A DNA stretch of 30,647 nucleotides. Source: Pseudomonadota bacterium. GTDB lineage: Bacteria > Pseudomonadota > Alphaproteobacteria > Rhodospirillales > 2-02-FULL-58-16. The position numbers and the translations under genes are program-made. A model generated the notes under the pieces. It was not told the origin of the DNA and ran no database searches. It was given only the letters and a program-made list of their open reading frames with translations. Numbering within the stretch: the stretch's first letter is position 1; every line of letters begins with the position of its first letter. The stretch lies in contig JADFTO010000003.1 in the NCBI GenBank assembly GCA_022560215.1, forward strand, positions 1 through 30,647, read 5' to 3'. Positions 7,968 to 13,968 of the stretch are shown one piece after another.

Positions 7968-8972
7968 CTAATGATATTTCGACCAGACGCCCTTTTCCTT
8001 GTAGTAGCGGATCGCCCCGGGATGGTACGGCACGGTCGTGAAGGCCGGTGCCGACTCGAGGCTGGCTTCGCCCGGAGCGTCCCACCACGGAGCCCCTTGG
8101 AGGACCTTGTCCCAGTTCTCGTACAGGGCCTTGGTCATGCGGTAGACCAGGTCCTCCGACAAGTCGGCGCGGATGGCCATTCCCTGGTAGAAGGCGATGC
8201 CGACGAGGTTCGGCCGACCGAACACGGGCTCGCCGAGCTTATCCAGGAAAAAGGTCTTGTCCGCCGCCAGGAAGGCCTTGTTCTTGTCCGCATCGGGGAC
8301 GGCGAAGTCCGTCGACTTGCCGACCGGCCGGGCCGCGAACACCGGCCCCAAATGACCCTGGTTGTTCCGCGCATAGGGCATGGCGATGGCATCGAGCTGG
8401 TGATTGGCCAGCGCGTTCTGCGCGTCCGAGCGTCCGATGAACTGGAACGAGGTGTTGTCGGCTGTGATCCCGTAGTTCTTGAGGATGCGCATGGCCAGGA
8501 GATCGTCGCCGCTGCCCTTGACGCCGATGGCCACCGTCTTCCCCTTGAGGTCGCTGAATTTCTTGATGCCGACGTCGCCAATGACCCGGAACAGATGGGT
8601 GCCGAGCTTCATCCACACCAACACGTTGTCGTAATTGCCGCCCTTGAACTGGTTGGTGGCCTTGTGGGCGTTTTCGAGGTCGAACTGATAAAACCGCCCG
8701 CCCTCGATCTTGCCGGCGGCGATGCGCTTGATGTTGCCGACGGACACGCCCTTGCCGGTGACCCCGTTGACGGTGGGCTTGTCGTCCAGGGCTTCCGTCA
8801 GGACCATGCCGAAGAGCGAGGATTCCTTGAACCAGCGTCCCTGCGGTCCGGCTCCCGATAGGGTGATGATCTCGGGATCGGCGGCATAGCTTGGCGACGG
8901 TGTCCCGGCGCCGGTTGTAAACGCGGCGACGATCGCAGAGAGCGCAATCAAATGTGCTTTCGATGTTTTCAT
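7968..8972 (-). CDS. TAXI family TRAP transporter solute-binding protein
   Basis: This 334-aa protein captures the substrate in the periplasm and hands it to the fused permease. An N-terminal signal peptide with a modest hydrophobic core ends near SYAAD (cleavage about residue 30). The mature part opens with EIITLSGAGPQGRWF, where TAXI proteins have an ITIGTG.GGTY-like motif. FSDLKGKTVAIGVKGSG (middle) and ADLSEDLVYRMTKALYENWD (near the C-terminus) are characteristic of NMT1/TAXI receptors. ATG 8972 is preceded by CAGGAGGAGATC, a strong RBS. It lies about 107 bases after the ComA-like gene in the same operon and has a truncated duplicate immediately downstream. The ligand is unknown. Confidence 0.92.
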   Translation of the reverse strand: MKTSKAHLIALSAIVAAFTTGAGTPSPSYAADPEIITLSGAGPQGRWFKESSLFGMVLTEALDDKPTVNGVTGKGVSVGNIKRIAAGKIEGGRFYQFDLENAHKATNQFKGGNYDNVLVWMKLGTHLFRVIGDVGIKKFSDLKGKTVAIGVKGSGDDLLAMRILKNYGITADNTSFQFIGRSDAQNALANHQLDAIAMPYARNNQGHLGPVFAARPVGKSTDFAVPDADKNKAFLAADKTFFLDKLGEPVFGRPNLVGIAFYQGMAIRADLSEDLVYRMTKALYENWDKVLQGAPWWDAPGEASLESAPAFTTVPYHPGAIRYYKEKGVWSKYH

Positions 8973-9230
8973 GATCTGCTTGATCTCCTCCTGACTTTCC
9001 TTGGTAAAAAAAACGATCCTTGGTAAAAAACGATCCTCCTTTCCGATTTCCCGAGCCGGTCGATGATCGCCTTCCCGGCTTACTCGGCGGCCTCGGCGCT
9101 GCGGGCGGTCCCCACGACTCCGAGGCCGACCCGCAAGGCCTCGGTCTCGAGCACATCGTCGGGCATGACGTTCGCGATGTTGACGTCCGGCCCGAACTCG
9201 CGGACCAGAAACTTCTTCAAATCATGGATG
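8818..9230. repeat. Direct repeat, copy B (about 413 bp), the functional copy
   Basis: This copy overlaps the intact genes: the C-terminal codons of the ComA-like protein, the intergenic spacer, and the signal peptide and first mature residues of the TAXI SBP. Divergence from copy A is noticeable within coding and spacer parts alike, so the duplication is not recent and copy A is under weak constraint. Confidence 0.93.
8999..9034. repeat. Short tandem repeat in the ComA-SBP spacer
   Basis: CCTTGGTAAAAAAAACGAT is followed directly by CCTTGGTAAAAAACGAT, differing only in A-tract length. On the transcribed minus strand this gives two T-tracts just upstream of the SBP ribosome-binding site. The motif pair is also present in the duplicated copy at about 7640-7672. 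I see no hairpin next to the T-tracts, so I do not call a terminator. Confidence 0.8.
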
Positions 9231-9889
9231 TCGGAGAGCGTCACGCCCTTGATCCAGGGGCCCGGCAGTTCGAACAGCGTGCGCGAGATGTCCAGGCCCC
9301 CGCGCAGCTCGGCAAGCAGAGCCTCCTTCGGCTGCCCGCCCTCCACCAGCTCCGCGCCCTCGACGATGACGAGTTCGGCTCCCGCCTCGACGCAGTCGCG
9401 TCCTTGGGCGATGAGCGTGGTGGCCGCGTTCTTCTCGCTTTTCGAACCGATCTCGCCGATCACCGTGAGGCCATGATCGATCGCCAGGGCGATCTGGGCC
9501 TTGCGTTCCTCCGGCGTCAGCGGCACCACGTTGTCGGATATCTCCACCACCTCGAAGCCAACCCGCTTGGCCTCGTCGAGGAACGGCGCCAGGGCCGCGA
9601 AGCCCTGGGTCGCGAATACGTATTCCTGGAACTGCCCGCCGAGGAAGGGCCGCACCTGGTATTCCGTGTAGAGGCGGAGCTTGTCACGCAGGTACTCCTC
9701 GTCGTAGAGCCGCGAGGTGCCGACGGCGATCTTGGCGAGATCAAGATACGGCGCGGTCATCGAGAGCAGGTCCTTTTGACGCGCCATGGGCACGCCCCAA
9801 TCCACCATCATGGTCAAGCCCTTGGACCGCGGTTTGGTCGAGCTGCGCTCGCCGGGAAGCTCGACCATCGCGAACGGATACTTGGTCAT
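9080..9889 (-). CDS. ComA/phosphosulfolactate synthase-like TIM-barrel protein
   Basis: This 269-aa protein (from ATG 9889) belongs to the ComA family, whose type enzyme joins sulfite and phosphoenolpyruvate in coenzyme M synthesis. Landmarks are RSKGLTMMVDWG (residues 21-32), LAKIAVGTS (51-59), RPFLGGQFQEY (80-90), GFEVVEISDN (111-120) and GEIGSK (145-150). Several places differ from the ComA motifs I remember (GGTLFE, EISDGT, EVGKK), so the substrate may differ. A longer reading to ATG 9919 is possible, but it overlaps a signal-peptide mini-ORF and its GAG is too close, whereas ATG 9889 has AGGGG about 10 bases upstream. It heads the transporter operon and so probably acts on the imported compound or its product. 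Confidence 0.82.
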   Translation of the reverse strand: MTKYPFAMVELPGERSSTKPRSKGLTMMVDWGVPMARQKDLLSMTAPYLDLAKIAVGTSRLYDEEYLRDKLRLYTEYQVRPFLGGQFQEYVFATQGFAALAPFLDEAKRVGFEVVEISDNVVPLTPEERKAQIALAIDHGLTVIGEIGSKSEKNAATTLIAQGRDCVEAGAELVIVEGAELVEGGQPKEALLAELRGGLDISRTLFELPGPWIKGVTLSDIHDLKKFLVREFGPDVNIANVMPDDVLETEALRVGLGVVGTARSAEAAE

Positions 9890-9908
9890 GGTTTCGGCAC
9901 CCCTTTTG

Positions 9909-10001
9909 TTATCGGACATTCTCGGCCGCGAAGGAGATTCCCGGCAGGCAAATCGCCATTGCCAGCGCCAACGAAATAACCTTCGGTGGTGTAATTCTCA
10001 T
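9909..10001 (-). CDS. Orphan signal-peptide mini-ORF at the head of the TRAP operon
   Basis: Thirty codons begin MRITPPKVISL, continue with a hydrophobic core (ALAMAICLPG) and end SFAAENVR then TAA. This is a complete signal peptide with an AxA-type cleavage site (FAA) and only about four residues after it. GGGGAGG sits about 5 bases before the ATG at 10001, the best ribosome-binding site in this operon. It differs from the SBP signal peptide. It may be the stump of a lost periplasmic gene or a translated leader that opens the RBS of the ComA-like gene 20 bases downstream. Confidence 0.6.
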   Translation of the reverse strand: MRITPPKVISLALAMAICLPGISFAAENVR

Positions 10002-10048
10002 ATTTGCCTCCCCCACGGCCTGACTGAACATTCGTTCTAATTCGAACC

Positions 10049-10090
10049 CGTATACGTCATTCCGTCATCGTAGAAATTGATCTAGATCAA
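10049..10090 (-). promoter_or_regulatory. FNR/FixK/Anr-type box with a -10 candidate, class II geometry
   Basis: TTGATCTAGATCAA at 10077-10090 is a perfect 14-bp palindrome matching the FNR-family consensus TTGAT-N4-ATCAA. On the minus strand a TATACG hexamer lies at 10054-10049. If it is the -10 element, the start site is near 10042 and the palindrome is centred at -41.5, the classic activating position. The leader to the mini-ORF ATG would be about 40 bases. This predicts activation of the TRAP/ComA operon when oxygen is low. The box could also act on the DUF420 gene on the other strand, about 300 bases away. Confidence 0.7.
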
Positions 10091-10393
10091 ATTGATAGCA
10101 GCGCCGAAGGAAACGGTGAGTCCGGCAGGGGATTTGTAAGAAATTGCAAAATCCAACGTCTCAATTTGTCATTCTAAAAGTGTCCGTCCGGAAAGAAAGT
10201 TGGATCGGAGGAAACATTTATTATTCCATGGTTGGCGTCCAGATATAGTAGGAGGGCGCCATGTGGACCACGACCAATAGACGGGACCAGGACAGACCTG
10301 AACGACGGTGATGGTGACGTTTCCGCCCGTGCGAATGTTCGGCAATAAACCCGTTTTCGCGCCTCAAACGAGAAGGGTTAAATCCGGTTTTAA
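10091..10393 (+). other. Leader region of the DUF420 gene with a possible 16-aa micro-ORF
   Basis: No gene is recognised in these 303 bases. A short frame at ATG 10261 to TGA 10309-10311 (MWTTTNRRDQDRPERR) has AGGAGG at 10250-10255, five bases before the ATG, and is rich in Arg and Asp/Asn. A six-codon frame (ATG 10228, stop 10246-10248) precedes it. GAGAAGGG at about 10369-10376 is rather far (about 17 bases) from the DUF420 ATG. Confidence 0.35.
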
Positions 10394-11098
10394 ATGAGGG
10401 AGTTCCTGGCAAGACCCGGGTTTTTGGGAACCCACGGAACCGTTGGCGCCGATCTGAGTTTCATATTGGCCATCCTGTTCACGATCCTCTTCCTCATCGG
10501 ATGGAATGCAGCGAGGAAACATCGAGGCAACAGACATCACGTCATAATTCTGTCGGCCGCGTTGATCATGCTCGGCTATTTCTCGGCCTATTATTTGATC
10601 AGGAGGCTCGGCGTTCTCGCCATCGAGGGAAGGGAGGGGTTCGGAGGGCCCGATTGGTTCTACACTTACGTGTTCAGCCCCGTATTAACGACCCATATCG
10701 TCCTCGTCACCATCGGCCTCGTGATGTGCGTCTATATGATCATCCTGGGCTTCCGCGCATCCGCAAAGGAGGGTGGGAAAAGAATACTCGCCGGCGGTGA
10801 GCTCAAAGTGGATAAACGGAAATTCTATATCGCCCTGTCCGCCGTCCTGGCGGTTCTGGGCCTGTTCGCCCTCATCAGATGCCAGACCCTGCGCTGCGCC
10901 GCGGTCTACGGCGCGGGGATGATGCTCGTCGCGGCTGTGTTCCTTGTCGAGCGGGCCGTGGAGAGGTTGCTCCCGAAGGGGCGGCAAAGGCACATGCTGC
11001 TCGGAAGATTGACGATGATTATTTTTGTCGTTGTTCTGTTCACCACGACGCTCATCTACGTTTCGCTCTATGTCCTCTACCCGCCGCGGCTGACGTGA
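10394..11098 (+). CDS. DUF420 family membrane protein
   Basis: This 234-aa polytopic membrane protein has about six hydrophobic segments (residues 18-38, 47-67, 98-120, 144-162, 170-186, 204-228). The DUF420 pattern is seen in the conserved histidines: RHHVIIL (H48-H49), TTHIVL (H101) and RQRHMLLGRLTM (H200). DUF420 members such as YozB/CtaM are linked to heme-copper oxidase maturation, so a respiratory role is plausible but inferred. A stop codon sits directly before ATG 10394, which rules out a longer form. It stands alone, with an FNR-type box about 300 bases upstream. An alternative is an unrelated small respiratory-chain membrane protein. Confidence 0.7.
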   Translation: MREFLARPGFLGTHGTVGADLSFILAILFTILFLIGWNAARKHRGNRHHVIILSAALIMLGYFSAYYLIRRLGVLAIEGREGFGGPDWFYTYVFSPVLTTHIVLVTIGLVMCVYMIILGFRASAKEGGKRILAGGELKVDKRKFYIALSAVLAVLGLFALIRCQTLRCAAVYGAGMMLVAAVFLVERAVERLLPKGRQRHMLLGRLTMIIFVVVLFTTTLIYVSLYVLYPPRLT

Positions 11099-11233
11099 GG
11101 GTGAGGGTCTATAGGAAATCTCTGCTTAGGTGAAAAAGTGGCAACGCCAGTTGGCCAAGGTTGAGATGGTTCGGGGGGGCTCGATCATCTTCAAGAAGCA
11201 GGGGATCAAGCTGAAGGGCGACGCCCTCGGCGC
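11099..11233. other. Short gap, possible decayed frame
   Basis: A plus-strand frame from GTG 11130 (KKWQRQLAKVEMVRGGSIIFKK...) looks protein-like for about 45 codons, then reads antisense through the zinc-ribbon gene. It has no RBS and no family I recognise; it may be a gene fragment. Confidence 0.25.
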
Positions 11234-11392
11234 CTACGCCGGGAAACTCGGCCCACGCCAGTCACTCCCCCCCTTGCACTTCGGGCAAACGCGCTCGCCG
11301 AAATGTTCCGACTTGAACCTCCTCCCGCATTTGAGACATTTGCGGAGTTTCGGATCAGGCGGGCGTTCCGGTTCGGGTTTGAGCTTGGACAT
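11234..11392 (-). CDS. Small zinc-ribbon protein (52 aa)
   Basis: From ATG 11392 the protein reads MSKLKPEPERPPDPKLRK, then CLKC (C19, C22) and CPKC (C36, C39), a four-cysteine zinc ribbon with a basic linker (GRRFKSEHFGERV) and a short GSDWRG tail. Small proteins of this form are common unnamed ORFs in alphaproteobacteria as I remember them. Upstream in-frame ATGs at 11407 and 11422 are possible starts; none has a strong RBS. It lies alone on the minus strand between two plus-strand membrane-protein genes. A nucleic-acid or protein-binding role is inferred from the fold only. Confidence 0.65.
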   Translation of the reverse strand: MSKLKPEPERPPDPKLRKCLKCGRRFKSEHFGERVCPKCKGGSDWRGPSFPA

Positions 11393-11627
11393 GGACTCGC
11401 GTCTCATGTTCTGTTTCAGCATCAATATCAGGCTATACAGATTCCCAGCTTCACCCAAGCCGATTCCCCCGCCCCCATAGCGGCCCTGCCGGCGCCTCGG
11501 CCTGAACCGGGCGAGGGGGGCGCTTGAGGGCCTGGACACGAGCCTTTTCCGCCTCCCCGGCGGACGGCAGTTGAGGTTGCTCTAAAGCCGTTCGCCCAAG
11601 TATCCCGTCCCATGGTAGGCTGGGCCC

Positions 11628-13268
11628 ATGGCAGGCGAGGCAAGGATCGCGCTACCGGCGGGCGCGCCGGAGGGAGCCGGCGGCACCTTGAGTCAGGCCG
11701 TCGAAGGAGTCGCCAAGGCCGTCGAAGGGGCGGCGAAGGCCGTCGAGGGGGTGGTCGAGAAGGCCGCCGAGGGGGCCGTTCATGCCGTCGAGGCGGTGGT
11801 CGAGGCGGCCGCCCAGTCGGCCGCCCACTCCAACCTTACCGCCGTCGCGGTGGTGGTCTTGGTGGCGTTGCTCTGCGGCATGGGCATGGAGCGGCTGCGC
11901 CAGCCGGCCCTGGTCGGCTACATCCTGTCGGGCGTGCTGCTCGGTCCGTCGGCCTTCGCCCTGGTGGAGGACCGCTCCGAGATCGATTCCCTGGCCGAAC
12001 TGGGCGTCCTGATGCTGCTCTTCGTGGTCGGCATGGAGCTGTCCTTGCGGCTCTTCCGGCGGCTGTGGCGGCTGGCCCTGCTGGCGGCCCTCTGTCAGAT
12101 CGGTGCCTCCACGGGGGTCATGCTGCTGTTCTGGGCGTTCATGGGCTGGTCGCTCGGGCTGTCCGTGCTGCTCGGCTTCGTGGTCGCCATTTCGAGCACC
12201 GCCGTCGTCATCAAGGTGCTGGAAGCCGCCGACGAGCTCCATACCCGCGCCGGACGGCTGGCCGTCGGCGTGCTCATCGCCCAGGATTTGGCCGTGGTGC
12301 CCATGATGCTGATCATCGGGGCGCTCGGGGGCGGCGGGTTCGAATGGCTGATGGTGCTCAAGATCGGGGGCTCCGTGGCCTTCCTGGCCGCCCTCATCTG
12401 GTATTTGAGCCGGGGGCCCAAGATCAGCCTGCCGTTCGGCGCCGTGGTCGCCGGAAACACGGACCTCAAGCCCCTGGCGGCGCTGGCGTTCTGTTTCGGC
12501 CTCTCGGCGCTGGGCGGCCTGTTCGGGCTGTCGGCGGCCTACGGGGCCTTCATCGCCGGCCTGATCATCGGCAACAGCAAAGAACGCCAAGCCATGGCCG
12601 AGGTGACCAAGCCCCTCCAGAGCATCCTGCTGATGGTCTTTTTCCTGTCCATCGGGCTGCTCATGGACCTGGCCTACATCTGGGACAACCTGGTCATGGT
12701 GCTCATGCTGTTCCTCATGGTGCTGGTGTTCAAGACGGCCCTCAACGTCGGCATCCTGCGCCTCCTCGGGCAGCCCTGGCACGTGGCTTTCCTGGCCGGC
12801 GTCCTGCTCGCCCAGATCGGCGAGTTTTCGTTCCTGCTCTCCATCGTCGGGGTGGACAGCGGGGTCATCGGGCCCGATGACATCCGCCTGGTGGTCGCGG
12901 TGACGGTGCTCAGCCTGGCGGTGAGCCCGCTCTGGGTGATCACCGCCCGGCGCGTGGGCGAAATGGCGGAAGCGGGCCGGGAGTCCTTCGGCGAGCTGAT
13001 GCGCCTGGTCTACGGACGCGAGGTGGAGATGGTGACGGACACGGTCCACGACGCCGGCGAATGGTCCCTGCAGCTGGCGCGCCAGACCTCCGGACTGATC
13101 CGCGGCCAGAAGGGGGAGCAGGCGGCCGGGCCGGATGGAACCCCCGCGCCGCCCCCCGCCGCCGAGGGGGAGCCACCCGCCCAGCCCGGCGAAACAAAGC
13201 CGCCCGCCCGGAAAAGGCGGGCCGCCGGGAAAAAATCCGCCGCCCGGAAAAGGAAACCCCGTGCCTGA
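11628..13268 (+). CDS. CPA2 family monovalent cation:proton antiporter (Kef-like)
   Basis: This 546-aa membrane protein exchanges Na+ or K+ for protons. After a 60-residue N-terminal extension it shows the CPA2 pattern: RLRQPALVGYILSGVLLGPS, AELGVLMLLFVVGMELSL, AISSTAVVIKVL and VLIAQDLAVVPMML, and later LIIGNSKER and LLAQIGEFSFLL, with about 12 membrane spans to residue 440. There is no TrkA-N nucleotide-binding domain. The N-terminus carries a degenerate 7-residue repeat (residues 24-59) and the C-terminus a Pro/Gly-rich linker followed by a Lys/Arg/Ala tail (KKSAARKRKPRA). Its last 8 bases overlap the GTG start of rnhB. Function at family level is firm; the ion and regulation are unknown. 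Confidence 0.9.
   Translation: MAGEARIALPAGAPEGAGGTLSQAVEGVAKAVEGAAKAVEGVVEKAAEGAVHAVEAVVEAAAQSAAHSNLTAVAVVVLVALLCGMGMERLRQPALVGYILSGVLLGPSAFALVEDRSEIDSLAELGVLMLLFVVGMELSLRLFRRLWRLALLAALCQIGASTGVMLLFWAFMGWSLGLSVLLGFVVAISSTAVVIKVLEAADELHTRAGRLAVGVLIAQDLAVVPMMLIIGALGGGGFEWLMVLKIGGSVAFLAALIWYLSRGPKISLPFGAVVAGNTDLKPLAALAFCFGLSALGGLFGLSAAYGAFIAGLIIGNSKERQAMAEVTKPLQSILLMVFFLSIGLLMDLAYIWDNLVMVLMLFLMVLVFKTALNVGILRLLGQPWHVAFLAGVLLAQIGEFSFLLSIVGVDSGVIGPDDIRLVVAVTVLSLAVSPLWVITARRVGEMAEAGRESFGELMRLVYGREVEMVTDTVHDAGEWSLQLARQTSGLIRGQKGEQAAGPDGTPAPPPAAEGEPPAQPGETKPPARKRRAAGKKSAARKRKPRA
11697..11804 (+). repeat. Degenerate 21-bp in-frame repeat (five units) in the antiporter N-terminus
   Basis: Units begin GCCGTCGAAGGAGTCGCCAAG at 11697, 11718, 11739 (24 bp), 11763 and 11784. 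They encode AVEGVAK, AVEGAAK, AVEGVVEK, AAEGAVH and AVEAVVE, forming a heptad-like amphipathic helix of about 36 residues. Confidence 0.85.
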
Positions 13269-13911
13269 CTTCAGCCTCGAGGACGCATCCGGCGCCGCCC
13301 GGGTCGCCGGCGTGGACGAGGCCGGGCGGGGTCCCTGGGCCGGCCCGGTGGTCGCCGCGGCGGTGATCCTGGACCGGGACGGCCTGGACCCCGATCTCGC
13401 CCTGGGCCTGGACGATTCAAAGAAGCTGCCGGCGGCCCGCCGGGAGCGGCTGTTCGCGGCCCTGCAAGCCTGCGCCCTCATCGGCGTCGGCCGGGCCGAC
13501 GTGGCCGACATCGATTCCATGAACATCCTAGGCGCCACCCTGCTGGCCATGGGCCGGGCCGTTTCCGCCCTCGGCGCCGCCCCGGACCTGGCCCTCATCG
13601 ACGGCACCTCAGTCCCGGACCTGCCGTGCCCGGCCCGCCCGGTGATCGGCGGCGACGGGTTGAGCCTCTCCATCGCGGCGGCCTCCATCGTCGCCAAGGT
13701 GACCCGCGACCGCCTCATGTCCGAGCTGGCGCTCGCCCATCCCGGCTACGGCTGGGAGCGCAACAAGGGCTACGGCACGCCCGAACACCGGGCCGCCCTG
13801 GAAACCCTTGGCGTCACCCCGCACCACCGGCGCAGCTTCCGGCCCATACGCAAGATAATGCGTATGTCTAGCGCCTTAACCCAACATGTTGGGTTAGGGC
13901 GGGGCGGCTAA
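13261..13911 (+). CDS. rnhB: Ribonuclease HII
   Basis: This 216-aa enzyme cleaves RNA in RNA-DNA hybrids and removes ribonucleotides from DNA. The catalytic signature is VAGVDEAGRGPWAGPVVAAA (D19, E20), with the further acidic residues in LALIDGTSVP (D114) and AASIVAKVTRDRLM (D150). GYGWERNKGYGTPEH, a conserved RNase HII segment, follows. Translation most likely starts at GTG 13261, overlapping the antiporter stop; an ATG 126 bases upstream would only add out-of-family proline-rich residues. The family fold ends near HHRRSFRPI. The last about 20 residues come from a palindromic element fused to the 3' end. The next gene is ccrM, a common alphaproteobacterial order. Confidence 0.95.
   Translation: MPDFSLEDASGAARVAGVDEAGRGPWAGPVVAAAVILDRDGLDPDLALGLDDSKKLPAARRERLFAALQACALIGVGRADVADIDSMNILGATLLAMGRAVSALGAAPDLALIDGTSVPDLPCPARPVIGGDGLSLSIAAASIVAKVTRDRLMSELALAHPGYGWERNKGYGTPEHRAALETLGVTPHHRRSFRPIRKIMRMSSALTQHVGLGRGG
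13877..13896. repeat. Perfect 20-bp palindrome inside the 3' end of rnhB
   Basis: TAACCCAACATGTTGGGTTA is a perfect palindrome. It is read through in rnhB as LTQHVGL and lies only about 75 bases before the ccrM start codon. It could be a repeated extragenic palindrome, a protein-binding site for ccrM control, or a weak terminator without a T-tract. Confidence 0.9.
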
Positions 13912-13917
13912 GCCCTT

Positions 13918-13956
13918 GAATCCATTTAATTCTTGACGCGGGAATCCCCCTGACTC
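13918..13956 (+). promoter_or_regulatory. Three GANTC sites in the ccrM leader
   Basis: GAATC at 13918-13922, GAATC at 13942-13946 and GACTC at 13952-13956 all lie within 51 bases of the ccrM ATG. GANTC is the site CcrM methylates. In Caulobacter the ccrM promoter carries GANTC sites that link its transcription to methylation state; the same logic is likely here. No confident -35/-10 pair was assigned. Confidence 0.75.
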
Positions 13957-13968
13957 ATCCTCGCGCCC

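Noticed and set aside
9890..9919. Longer N-terminus (MSDNKRGAET) for the ComA-like protein
   Set aside because: Overlaps the signal-peptide mini-ORF and has its GAG only two bases from the ATG; ATG 9889 has a better placed RBS.
10221..10412. Minus-strand 63-codon frame upstream of DUF420
   Set aside because: No RBS or family; overlaps the DUF420 start. The C-terminal VVHMAPSYYIWTP looks protein-like but is too short to support.
11652..13718. Minus-strand frame of 688 codons opposite the antiporter and rnhB
   Set aside because: Antisense shadow, rich in Gln/Asp/His/Gly, crossing two genes of clear identity.
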